Assembly: GCA_023457495.1 (NCBI GenBank)
Contig: JAEWLQ010000085.1
Coordinates: 91,679-155,678 of the forward strand
Direction: 5' to 3'
From: Pseudomonadota bacterium
GTDB taxonomy: Bacteria > Pseudomonadota > Gammaproteobacteria > Steroidobacterales > Steroidobacteraceae
DNA length: 64,000 nt
Part shown: positions 7,831-17,034 of the stretch, in pieces
How the letters are laid out: the number at the start of each line of letters is the position of its first letter
How positions within the stretch are numbered: the first letter of the stretch is position 1
Translations under genes and position numbers: made by a program
The notes under the pieces: generated by a model
What the model was told of the DNA's origin: nothing
Databases searched by the model: none
What the model saw: only the letters and a program-made list of their open reading frames with translations

Positions 7831-10222
7831 TCATTGGCTCCAGCGCACGCTGCCCCGCAACCCGATATTCGAATCTCCGCAAAACTGCTCGAACCGCGCG
7901 TCGAGCGACGTCATGTTCTCGCCGTTGTACGTCACGCTGTCGATGACGAACCAGCCGCGCGTCGAGCCGCAACCACTGCCGCGACCGCTCACGCTGATGC
8001 CGCCACGTGCGGGATTCGTCGGGCCGTTGCGAACCACATCGGGGTAATAGCCGGGCTGCAGGCGCGGAATGCTGACCATCTTGAACAGATGCACCGCCCA
8101 GGACACATCGCTCGCGCTGTTCTGGGCGCTGACGAATCCTCCCGAGAAATCGACTTCGCTTCCGCCCTGAAACAGGACATTCGCGGGCGTGTACAGATAA
8201 GTGCCACCCCCGGTGATGAACTCACCAGGATCGCCCGTGACATAGAAGAAGTTTCCGGTGGCGGGGACTGCCCCGGGCGGCGGCGTCCAGATGCCAGCGG
8301 GCGCTGGGTAGATCGGTCCGACCGGCGCGGTCGAATCGTCGTAACGCCAGTGGATCTTGCCGCGTAACACACCCGTGAAGCCCTCGCAGGCGCGCTCGAA
8401 GCGCACGGTCAGACTGCGCAACGCGCTGCCCTCGAACGTGACTTCATCGACGACGAACCAGCCGCTGCCGGGGCAGCCGCGGCCATCGCCTCCCCACCAG
8501 AATCCGCCCTTGGCGATGTTTTCTCCGCCGGACAGGTCGTAATAACCCTCGACGAGTTGCGCGAGCGGCACCATGGGCCGGAAATGTCCCTTCCAGTGCG
8601 TGTCCCCTTGCACCTCGACGTCGACCTGGCTGCCCAGTGTCATCAGCGTGAACTGCGCGTCCGTGGGCGTGTAGAGATACGTCTTGCCGTCGCCGACGAA
8701 GTCGCCGGCTTCGCTCTGTAGATAGACGTAGTTGCCGCTCGCGGGCGTGGCTCCGCCGGCCGGCTCCCACAGCCCGGCGGGCGGCGGATTCTGCGGCGGC
8801 GGCGGTGTGCGCGTGTCACTCGCCGACCAGCGCACGTACCCGCGCAGCGCGCGGCTGCCCATTTCGCAGTGGTGCGCGAAACGCAGTGCGATCGAGGTGA
8901 GCGTGCTGCCCGAGTAGGTCACCTCGTCGACGACGAACCAGCCGCTCACCTGGTTGCATGCGCGCCCCTCGCCGGTCCACGAGAGCGAGCCCTCCACCGC
9001 GCCGCTCGGGAAACGCACCAGGTTGCCGTAGTAACCCGCCCGCATCTCCGAGATGCTCGACATCGCCTGGAAGTGGCCGACCCACTCCTCGTCGCCGGTC
9101 ACGGTGATCGTGAAGCGATTCGGCGCCGGCGCGATGTAGCCACCGCCGTATCCGATGACGCTGGTGAGCGGGGTATACGTCATCGTGCGTCCCTGGCCCA
9201 CGAATTCGCCGGCATCGCTTTGTAGATAGACGACGTTGCCCGTCGCGGGAACGGCGCCCGCCGGTGGCGCCCACAGGCCATCGGGCGGCGGAACGACCGG
9301 TCCCGGCGGCTGCGTCGCATCGTCCGGACGCCAGTGGATCTTGCCGCGGATGGCCGGCGTGTTGCCTTCGCAGTGGTGTTCGAAGCGCGCATCGAGCGCG
9401 GCGACGGCCTCACCGTCGAAAACGATGTGATCGATGACGAACCACCCGGTGGAAACGTTGCACCCGCGACTTTCGTAATTCACCGAGAGCCCACCGACCG
9501 CGGGATTGCCGGACCACGCGCGCTGCGTCTCCGGGTAATAGCCAGTCTCGAGTTCCGTCAGCGGCGACATGGGAATGAACGACACGAGCACGCCGGTCCG
9601 GCCGCCGATGCCGAATTCGAGGACTCTCAGGTTTCGCGACGGGAAGAATGTGGCATTCGCCTGCGTGAACGTTTCGGTGACGCCCCGCCCGAGGAAATCG
9701 CCCGGATCGCTCGCCAGGTAGACGTAGTTGCCGGTCGTGGGTGTGCTGCCCGCCGGCGGTTCCCAGAGCCCACCGGGCGCGGGGTTCACGGGACCCGGCG
9801 GTCGCGTCTCGTCGCCGCGGACCCAGTGGAGCTGTCCGCGCAGGCCGATCGCGCCCCCGCCACAGCGCTGTTCGAAACGGATATCGACGGAGGCCAGCTC
9901 TCCGGCCGCGTACTCCGCACCGTCAACCTTGAACCATCCCTGCTGGCTGGAGCAGCCATTGCCCATGCCCGTGACCCTCAGTCCGCCGGTGTTCGGATCG
10001 TGAAACGGCGCGCCGATCAGGTCGGTATACGTGCCGGTGCGGAGCTGCGTTTCATTCACCGGCATGTGGAACTGCACCGACCAGTTCTCATCGCCGTGCA
10101 ACTCGAGACGCAGCACCCGGCCAATGGCCGAGAGGTCGAACACCGCGTTGGCCTTGGTGTAGGCGTAGTTGCCACCCATTCCCACCCAGTCGCCCGGATC
10201 GCTCTGCACCTGGAAGAACGAT
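7831..10222 (-). repeat. Five tandem protein repeats (150-170 residues each)
   Basis: The coding sequence for the five repeat units occupies the 3' two thirds of the lipoprotein gene. Protein motifs are conserved (GWF.ID, RFE..C, RG.IHW) but nucleotide identity between units is low, so the duplication is old and the units are not simple DNA repeats. Confidence 0.8.
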
Positions 10223-11118
10223 GGAGAATCCGGCGACGTCGGAATGCGCGTGATCGCCGAGACCGTGGTGAGATTGTTGGCCAGGTTCGAATCGCCCTGG
10301 GTGGTGACACGCAGCGTCGCGTTCACGGCCACGAGCACGTTGATCGATAACTGGCTGTTCAGCGTGAACACCAGCGAGCCGCCGCTCGGCAGCAGCGGGA
10401 CAGTCATGTTCGCCGCGGTCACCGCCGGGCACGTCACGCCGCCGCTCGCGGAACACGTGATGCCGGTATTCACCTGCCCGCTGCTGAGCGCCGCTTCGAA
10501 GGCGAGGTTGCGCGCCGCATCCGGGCCCGCGTTCGAGACCGTGAAGCTGTACGGCACCAGGCTGCCGCTCGTGAAATCGCTCGCGGTCGTAGAGCCGGTG
10601 ATGCTCACGTCGGCGGCGTAGGCGGTCACGGTCATGGTGACCGTGTTGTTCTGCGTCTCGCCGTCATTGGCCGCGGATACCGTCGCATTGCTCGCGATGG
10701 GGCCGCTGACGCCGGCGCCGACCATCACGGACACGGTGAAACGCAGCGTAGCGCCTCCGGCAAGCGTGGGGACGGTCAGGGTCGAGTTGTCCACCGGGCA
10801 GATGGCCCCGCTCAACGCGACGCATCGAATTCCCGCGTGCGAGAGCCCCGCGCCAAGGTTCACGTTCAGGACGACGTTAGTCGCGGCCGTCGTGGAGGGA
10901 TTCGAGACCTGGAAGACGAGTTCGGCGACGGCGCTGCTGGGGACAGGAGCGGTCGGCGCCGTCGCCGTCAATGCCACGCGGTCGGATGAGGTGGATCCGC
11001 CGCCGCTCGAGCTGGAGCTGGAGCTGGAGCTCGAGCTGGATCCGGAGTCGCTTCCGCCACCCCCGCAGCTCGCCAGCAAGAGAATGAGCGCGGTCGTCGC
11101 GAACAGGCGAAATGGCAT
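7831..11118 (-). CDS. Large lipoprotein: two DUF11-like domains plus five ~155-residue repeats
   Basis: A 1,095-residue lipoprotein. The signal peptide ends in a lipobox (LASC, Cys18), followed by Gly and an uninterrupted serine linker. Residues ~45-290 are two Ig-like domains of the DUF11 kind (VSNPSTTAATNVVLNV; FTVSNAGPDAARNLAF). From about residue 299 to the end there are five degenerate repeats. Each has a SDPGDFVG-type opening, a central GYY, GWFVID followed by a strand, a RFE..C motif and a closing RG.IHW motif, joined by Pro-rich hinges (PPPAGLWEPPAGATPATGN-like). Cysteines recur in each repeat and may pair. ATG at 11118 was chosen for the signal peptide and AGGGGAG upstream. It is probably surface-exposed or periplasmic; I cannot name a function. 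It is divergent from the alpha-2-macroglobulin gene. Confidence 0.85.
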   Translation of the reverse strand: MPFRLFATTALILLLASCGGGGSDSGSSSSSSSSSSSSGGGSTSSDRVALTATAPTAPVPSSAVAELVFQVSNPSTTAATNVVLNVNLGAGLSHAGIRCVALSGAICPVDNSTLTVPTLAGGATLRFTVSVMVGAGVSGPIASNATVSAANDGETQNNTVTMTVTAYAADVSITGSTTASDFTSGSLVPYSFTVSNAGPDAARNLAFEAALSSGQVNTGITCSASGGVTCPAVTAANMTVPLLPSGGSLVFTLNSQLSINVLVAVNATLRVTTQGDSNLANNLTTVSAITRIPTSPDSPSFFQVQSDPGDWVGMGGNYAYTKANAVFDLSAIGRVLRLELHGDENWSVQFHMPVNETQLRTGTYTDLIGAPFHDPNTGGLRVTGMGNGCSSQQGWFKVDGAEYAAGELASVDIRFEQRCGGGAIGLRGQLHWVRGDETRPPGPVNPAPGGLWEPPAGSTPTTGNYVYLASDPGDFLGRGVTETFTQANATFFPSRNLRVLEFGIGGRTGVLVSFIPMSPLTELETGYYPETQRAWSGNPAVGGLSVNYESRGCNVSTGWFVIDHIVFDGEAVAALDARFEHHCEGNTPAIRGKIHWRPDDATQPPGPVVPPPDGLWAPPAGAVPATGNVVYLQSDAGEFVGQGRTMTYTPLTSVIGYGGGYIAPAPNRFTITVTGDEEWVGHFQAMSSISEMRAGYYGNLVRFPSGAVEGSLSWTGEGRACNQVSGWFVVDEVTYSGSTLTSIALRFAHHCEMGSRALRGYVRWSASDTRTPPPPQNPPPAGLWEPAGGATPASGNYVYLQSEAGDFVGDGKTYLYTPTDAQFTLMTLGSQVDVEVQGDTHWKGHFRPMVPLAQLVEGYYDLSGGENIAKGGFWWGGDGRGCPGSGWFVVDEVTFEGSALRSLTVRFERACEGFTGVLRGKIHWRYDDSTAPVGPIYPAPAGIWTPPPGAVPATGNFFYVTGDPGEFITGGGTYLYTPANVLFQGGSEVDFSGGFVSAQNSASDVSWAVHLFKMVSIPRLQPGYYPDVVRNGPTNPARGGISVSGRGSGCGSTRGWFVIDSVTYNGENMTSLDARFEQFCGDSNIGLRGSVRWSQ
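11002..11046. repeat. GAGCTG hexanucleotide tract in lipoprotein gene
   Basis: A short run of GAGCTG/GAGCTC hexamers encodes the poly-serine linker just behind the lipidation site. Unit changes keep the frame, so slippage would lengthen or shorten the linker by pairs of serines. Confidence 0.7.
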
Positions 11119-11342
11119 CGAATCTCCCCTGGGTCCCTTTATCGAAGAGTTCTGCCGCGACGTTACATCTCTTGACACAAGGAGCCCGGGCGCGCGGGCA
11201 TAAGTCGCGACCATGGGCGAGAGGCGTAAGAGTTTGCGCTGCTGCACCAGCGCCACGATCGGTCACAATTGCGCCACTGGACTTGCAGCTTCGGGCGTTG
11301 AACTGAAGGTGCATCGATCCACCTCGCTGCCCCGGAGCCTTC

Positions 11343-14300
11343 ATGATCCGCAAACTCGCCTGCGCCGCCGCCGCGGTGGCGCTGTTCCTGACTGCAAGCT
11401 GCACGAAGACCACTGACACGCTGGTCGCTGAAAAGCCCACGGCCGCGCCGGCGGATCCATTGTGGTCCCAGCTCATCTCCGCGCACTCGACCGGCGCCAT
11501 CTCGCGGCGCTCTCCGCTGCGGGTCGCGTTCACGAACGACGTGATCAGTGCGGACAAGGTCGGGTCGGACGCCTCGGCGTACCTGGTCATCGAGCCCACG
11601 CTCACGGGCAGCGTGACGTTCGCGAGTACGCGCGAGATCGTGGCGGCGCCGGCGAGTAGTGAACTCGCGCCGGGGACCACCTACAAGGTGCGGCTCAATG
11701 GCAAGGGTCTTTCCGGCATCGACGCGAAGCTCGCGCCGTACGAATTCCTCGTCGAGACACTGACGCCCAACTTCGACGTCGTGACGCACGGGCTCGACGT
11801 GGATCCTTCGCACGACGACCGCATGATCCTGCGCGGCACGATCACGACGGCGGACGTGGAAGACGGCGCGAAGGTCGAAAAACTGTTGCGCGCGGATCTG
11901 GTGGGTGCCGCGCTGCCGATCACCTGGACGCACAACGCGGGCAACCAGCGGCACGAGTTCACGGTCGGATCGATTGTGCGCGCGGTGCAGCGGCGCACGA
12001 TGAAAGTTTCGTGGGACGGCGCGCCGCTCGGCATCAAGACCGCGGACTCGCGTGAGCTGGAGATTCCGGGACGCAACGACTTCGCGGTGACGCAGGCGCA
12101 GGCGCTGCAGACCGACGGCCAGCGTCGCGTGATCGTGCAGTTCTCCGAGCGCCTCGATACGAAGCAGAACCTCAAGGGCCTGGTGCGCCTGTCGCAGGGC
12201 CAGTTCACCACGCAGATCCGCGACCACATCCTCACGCTGTACGTGACGGATGACATCGTCGGCGACGTGACGTTGACGATCGACGAGGCGCTGCGCAGCC
12301 GCTCGGGTGGCACGCTGTCGGGCGAGAAGTCGTTCCCGCTCGCCTTCACGACCGCCAAGCCGCAGGTGCGCTTCGTCGGCAAGGGCGTGATCCTGCCGGA
12401 CGCGGCGCGGCTCACGGTGCCGTTCGAGGCGGTCAGCGCCCGCGCGGTGCGCGTGACGGCGCTGCAGGTGTTCGAGGACAACATCCCGCAGTTCCTGCAG
12501 GTGAACCGGCTCGATGGCGCGCAGGAGATGGGCCGCGTCGGCCGCGTGTTGTGGACGAAGACCGTGCCGCTCTCCTCGCCCGTGCCCGGCCGCTGGACGC
12601 GTTACGACCTCGACGTCACGGAACTCACGAAGAAGCACCCGGGTGGTTTGTTCCAGCTCAAGATCGCGCTGGCGCCCGGCGACGGTATCTGGGATTGCGC
12701 GGCGGATGAATTACTCGGTGGCGCGGCTGCGCAGCAGGAGATCCGCAACCAGGAAGACGGCGACACCTACGATCCGACGAACTGGGACTACTACCAGGAT
12801 TACTGGGAAGGTGAGTCCATCGACTGGAACCAGCGCGACAATCCCTGCAGCGCGTCTTACTACCGCTACGCGCAGGGCATCCGCGCCACGCGCAATCTGC
12901 TGGCGTCGAACATCGGACTGCTCGCCAAGCGCGGCGCCGGTGGCCAACTACTGATCTCCGCGACCGCGCTGGACTCTTCGGCGCCGCTCGCGGGCGTCAA
13001 GGTCGACGCGGTCAACTTCCAGAACCAGGTGCTCGCCTCGGCGAACACGGGCCGCGATGGACTCGTCGAGCTCACGCCGAAGAGTCAACCCTTCGCGCTG
13101 ATCGCGACGTTGGATGGCCGCAAGGGATACCTGCGTGTCAGCAACGGCAGCGCCCTGCCCGTCAGCCACTTCGACGTGGGTGGCGAATCGGTGGTGAATG
13201 GCATCAAGGGGCATCTGTACGGCGATCGGGGTGTGTGGCGTCCGGGAGATTCCATCTACCTGACGTTCGCGCTGCAGGACAAGCAGAAGACGCTGCCGGC
13301 TAACCACCCGGTGACGGTCGAGTTGCGCAATCCGCGCAATCAGCTCGTGCAGACGCTGACCAACACGACACCGGTCGGGCAGTTCTATGCGTTCGAGCTC
13401 AAGACGGCGGCGGATGCCCTGACCGGCGACTGGACCGCGACGGCGCTGGTCGGCGGCACGACGTTCCGCAAGACGCTGAAGATCGAAACGGTGATGCCGA
13501 ACCGCCTCAAGATCGACCTCGATCTCGGCGCGGGCGACGTGCTCGAGAGCAATCCGCTGAAGGCCGGTCTATCGGCGCAATGGCTCTCGGGCGCCACGGC
13601 CGCGAACCTGCGCGGCGCGATCGAGCTCACGCTCAAGCCCACGACCACGCGTTTCACGCGCAATACCGATTTCATCTTCGATGACCCGGCGCGCTCGTTT
13701 TCGGGCCAGCCGCTGAACCTGTTCGATGGCGAGCTCGACGAAAACGGCAAGGTGCGCTTCGAGAAGCCGCTCGAACTACCGAAGGATGCGCCGGGCATGC
13801 TGGCCGCCACCTTCGTCACGCGCGTGTTCGAGAACGGCGGTGCGTTCAGCATCGCGCGCGAGACGCGCACGCTGGCACCCTACGACCGGTTCGTGGGCCT
13901 GCGGCTGCCGAAAGGCGACGTCGCGCGCGACATGCTGATGACCGATCAGAAACACGTGGTCGAGCTCGCGACTTTGGACGCGGGCGGCAAACCCGTCAGC
14001 GTCGAGAAGCTCCAGGTGTCGCTCTACAAGATCGAGTGGAAATGGTGGTGGGACCAGAACGGCGATTCGCTGGCGCAATACGCGCAGGGCGAGAGCCAGT
14101 CGGTGATCCAGCAGGACACGGTCGCCACGAAGGATGGCAAGGGCCAGTGGACCTTTGAGATCAAATATCCCGAATGGGGACGTTATCTCCTGCGCGTCTG
14201 CGACGAGAGCGGCGGACATTGCACCGGCCGCACGTTCTATATCGACTGGCCGAGCTGGGCGGGTAATGCGCGCGATCAATCGGGTCCCGCGGCAAACATC

Positions 14301-17024
14301 CTCACGCTCACCGCGGATAAAGAGGAGTACAAGGTCGGCGAGACGGCGGTGGTCCAACTACCGGAAGCGAGCCAGGGCCGCGCGCTGCTGACGCTCGAGA
14401 CCGGCAGCCGGATCGTCGAGCACCGCTGGATCGAGGCCAAGCCCAAGCAGAACCGGGTGAGCATCCAGATCACCGCGGACATGGCGCCGAACGTCTACGT
14501 CGCGGTGACACTGGTGCAGCCGCACGCCGGCAAGAACAACGACCGCCCCATCCGCCTGTATGGCGTGATCCCGCTCAAGGTCAGCGATCCGGCGACGAAG
14601 ATCGCGCCGGTGGTGACGACGGCGGCGGAATGGAAGCCGGCGGGCAAGGCGTCCATCCAGGTTTCGGAGACCGCGGGCCGCGCGATGAACTACACGCTCG
14701 CCGTGGTCGACGAGGGCTTGTTAGGCCTGACGAACTTCAAGACGCCGAACCTGCACGCGGAGTTTTACAAGCGCGAGGCGCTGGGTGTTGCCACCTGGGA
14801 CCTGTTCGATGACGTCGCGGGCGCGTACGGCGGCGAGCTCGACCGCTTGCTCGCGCTCGGTGGATCGGATGCGGACACGAAGGTGGATCCGGAGAAGTCC
14901 AAGTCGCGCTTTCCGCCCGTGGTGAAGTTCCTGGGGCCCTTCGCGTTGAAGGCCGGCGAGAAGCGATCGCATGAACTCACGCTGCCGCAATACGTCGGCG
15001 CCGTGCGCGTGATGCTGGTCGCGGGCGACGGCAGCGCGTATGGCTCGGCGGAGAAGTCGGCGTTCGTGCGACAGCCGCTCATGATCCTGCCGACACTGCC
15101 GCGAGTGGTCGGGCCGGAGGAGCAGATCACGATGCCGGTATCGGTGTTCGCGGGCGACGCATCGATCAAGGACGTGACGCTGAGCATGGAGCTTGATGGT
15201 CGCTTCTCGCCCGTGGGTGCGAAGTCGACCGCCCTCGCCTTTACGAAGCCGGAAGAGAAGCTGGGCTTCCTGTCACTCAAGTCGGGCGCGAAGCTCGGCT
15301 CGGGCAAGATCCGCGTGGTCGCCACGAGCGGGAAACATCGGGCCGAGGCGGACATCTGGCTCGAGGTGCGCAGTCCGAATACGCCGGTGACGCGCATCCT
15401 GCGCGGCACGGCCGAGGCCGGCGCCGCGTGGACGGAGACGATCAAGGGGTTCGGGCTCGAAGGCACACACGCCGCGACACTCGAAGTCTCCTCGCTGCCG
15501 CCGCTGAACCTGGACGGCCGGCTCGACTATCTCATCCGTTATCCGCACGGCTGCCTCGAGCAGGTGACCTCGGGCGCGTTCCCGCAGGTCTATCTACCGG
15601 CGCTGCTGGCGCTCGATGCGAAGCGTCGCGCGGAGGTGGAGAACAACGTGCGCGCGGGCATCGCGCGCCTGCGCGGCTTCCAGCAGCCGAACGGCGGCTT
15701 CGTCTACTGGCCCGGCGGCTGGTCGACGGACGTAGGGCTCGGCTGGCGCGACGACTGGGGCACCACGTACGCGGGGCACTTCCTGCTGGAAGCGGAACGC
15801 GCCGGGTTCGACGTGCCGGCGGACATGAAGGCTGCGTGGCTGCGTTACCTGAAAGGCGCGGCGCAGCGCTGGGATGCGAACGCGTTGCGCAACGCGGGCA
15901 ACATCAGCGCGGGTGTGGCCGAGGCCGCGCGTTACGCGCAGGCGTATCGGTTGTACGCGCTGGCGCTGGCGCAGCAGCCGGAGCTCGGCGCGATGAACCG
16001 GCTGCGCGAGACGCCGACGATGTCGGCGGGTGAACGCTGGCTGCTCGCGGCGGCGTACAAGCTCATCAACCAGCCCGATGCGGCCGCGGCACTGGTCAAG
16101 GGCGACAAGCTGGACATCGTCGTCGGGCCCGCGGCTGAGTACACGTTCGGCTCGCGGCTGCGAGACCGCGCGATCGTGTTGCAGGCGCTGGCGCTGATGG
16201 GCCGGGAGGCCGAGGCCAACCGACTCGTCGACCAGGTGTCGGCGGAGCTTGCGGACGGGAACTGGCACAGCACGCAGGCGGTGGCGTTCGCACTGGTGTC
16301 GGTGGCGCGCTGGGCGCAGGCGAAGCCGCCGGAGGCGTTCACGTTCGAATACACGGCCGGCAACGCGCGGCCCGTGAAGGTCACGGGCGATTCGCCGGTG
16401 GTCGTGGTCCAACTACCCGCTCCGTCCGCGGCCGGCACGTCGCTGGTAGTGCGTAATACCTCGGGGCGCCGGCTGCACATGACGACCGCGGTGCGCGGCA
16501 TCGCGCGCAGTGGCGAGGAAGATGCTTCGGCCAATGGCCTCGCGCTGGACATCAGCTACTCGGATACGGCGGGCAATCCGCTGGCGAGCGTGAGCCGGCT
16601 GGTCCAGGGCAGCGATCTCATCGCGGACATCACGGTGCGCAATGTCGGATCGCGGCGGCTGACCAATCTCGCGCTGACGCAGCTCGTGCCCGCGGGGTGG
16701 GAGATCCGCAACGAGCGCATGGATGGAGGCGATCCGCTCGGCACGACGATTTCCCCTCAGCCCCGCAGCCACTCGTGGTGGTGGGGTCCGGATGGCTCGG
16801 CGGCGGCGACGCGCAAGGAGGCTGAATACGTCGACATCCGCGACGACCGCGTGATGCAGTACTTCTCGTTGCGCGCCGGCGAGACGATCAAGTTCCGCAC
16901 GCGCCTGAACGCCGCATACCTCGGCCGGTACTATCTACCCGGCCTCTCGGCGGAGGCGATGTACGACGCCACGCAGCAGGCGCGGCTCAAGGGACAGTGG
17001 GTCGAGGTGGTGACGCGCAAGTGA
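11343..17024 (+). CDS. Bacterial alpha-2-macroglobulin lipoprotein
   Basis: A 1,893-residue protein of the bacterial alpha-2-macroglobulin family (YfhM/ECAM type), thought to trap proteases that reach the periplasm. It has a lipoprotein signal (LTASC, Cys20), a series of macroglobulin-like beta domains, an MG/bait-type region, and the thioester motif CLEQ at Cys1404-Gln1407 inside RYPHGCLEQVTSG. The thioester domain helices (GIARLRGFQQPNGGF) follow, then a C-terminal receptor-like domain. It is longer than the E. coli protein (~1,650 residues). The downstream neighbour, ten bases away, is pbpC, a linkage also known in E. coli, where the two are thought to act together in defence and wall repair. 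The trapping role here is by family. Confidence 0.92.
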   Translation: MIRKLACAAAAVALFLTASCTKTTDTLVAEKPTAAPADPLWSQLISAHSTGAISRRSPLRVAFTNDVISADKVGSDASAYLVIEPTLTGSVTFASTREIVAAPASSELAPGTTYKVRLNGKGLSGIDAKLAPYEFLVETLTPNFDVVTHGLDVDPSHDDRMILRGTITTADVEDGAKVEKLLRADLVGAALPITWTHNAGNQRHEFTVGSIVRAVQRRTMKVSWDGAPLGIKTADSRELEIPGRNDFAVTQAQALQTDGQRRVIVQFSERLDTKQNLKGLVRLSQGQFTTQIRDHILTLYVTDDIVGDVTLTIDEALRSRSGGTLSGEKSFPLAFTTAKPQVRFVGKGVILPDAARLTVPFEAVSARAVRVTALQVFEDNIPQFLQVNRLDGAQEMGRVGRVLWTKTVPLSSPVPGRWTRYDLDVTELTKKHPGGLFQLKIALAPGDGIWDCAADELLGGAAAQQEIRNQEDGDTYDPTNWDYYQDYWEGESIDWNQRDNPCSASYYRYAQGIRATRNLLASNIGLLAKRGAGGQLLISATALDSSAPLAGVKVDAVNFQNQVLASANTGRDGLVELTPKSQPFALIATLDGRKGYLRVSNGSALPVSHFDVGGESVVNGIKGHLYGDRGVWRPGDSIYLTFALQDKQKTLPANHPVTVELRNPRNQLVQTLTNTTPVGQFYAFELKTAADALTGDWTATALVGGTTFRKTLKIETVMPNRLKIDLDLGAGDVLESNPLKAGLSAQWLSGATAANLRGAIELTLKPTTTRFTRNTDFIFDDPARSFSGQPLNLFDGELDENGKVRFEKPLELPKDAPGMLAATFVTRVFENGGAFSIARETRTLAPYDRFVGLRLPKGDVARDMLMTDQKHVVELATLDAGGKPVSVEKLQVSLYKIEWKWWWDQNGDSLAQYAQGESQSVIQQDTVATKDGKGQWTFEIKYPEWGRYLLRVCDESGGHCTGRTFYIDWPSWAGNARDQSGPAANILTLTADKEEYKVGETAVVQLPEASQGRALLTLETGSRIVEHRWIEAKPKQNRVSIQITADMAPNVYVAVTLVQPHAGKNNDRPIRLYGVIPLKVSDPATKIAPVVTTAAEWKPAGKASIQVSETAGRAMNYTLAVVDEGLLGLTNFKTPNLHAEFYKREALGVATWDLFDDVAGAYGGELDRLLALGGSDADTKVDPEKSKSRFPPVVKFLGPFALKAGEKRSHELTLPQYVGAVRVMLVAGDGSAYGSAEKSAFVRQPLMILPTLPRVVGPEEQITMPVSVFAGDASIKDVTLSMELDGRFSPVGAKSTALAFTKPEEKLGFLSLKSGAKLGSGKIRVVATSGKHRAEADIWLEVRSPNTPVTRILRGTAEAGAAWTETIKGFGLEGTHAATLEVSSLPPLNLDGRLDYLIRYPHGCLEQVTSGAFPQVYLPALLALDAKRRAEVENNVRAGIARLRGFQQPNGGFVYWPGGWSTDVGLGWRDDWGTTYAGHFLLEAERAGFDVPADMKAAWLRYLKGAAQRWDANALRNAGNISAGVAEAARYAQAYRLYALALAQQPELGAMNRLRETPTMSAGERWLLAAAYKLINQPDAAAALVKGDKLDIVVGPAAEYTFGSRLRDRAIVLQALALMGREAEANRLVDQVSAELADGNWHSTQAVAFALVSVARWAQAKPPEAFTFEYTAGNARPVKVTGDSPVVVVQLPAPSAAGTSLVVRNTSGRRLHMTTAVRGIARSGEEDASANGLALDISYSDTAGNPLASVSRLVQGSDLIADITVRNVGSRRLTNLALTQLVPAGWEIRNERMDGGDPLGTTISPQPRSHSWWWGPDGSAAATRKEAEYVDIRDDRVMQYFSLRAGETIKFRTRLNAAYLGRYYLPGLSAEAMYDATQQARLKGQWVEVVTRK

Positions 17025-17034
17025 GCCTGCAGCA

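Noticed and set aside
11002..11046. Hexamer repeats as a possible transposon end or array
   Set aside because: They encode a serine linker in frame and have no flanking duplications.
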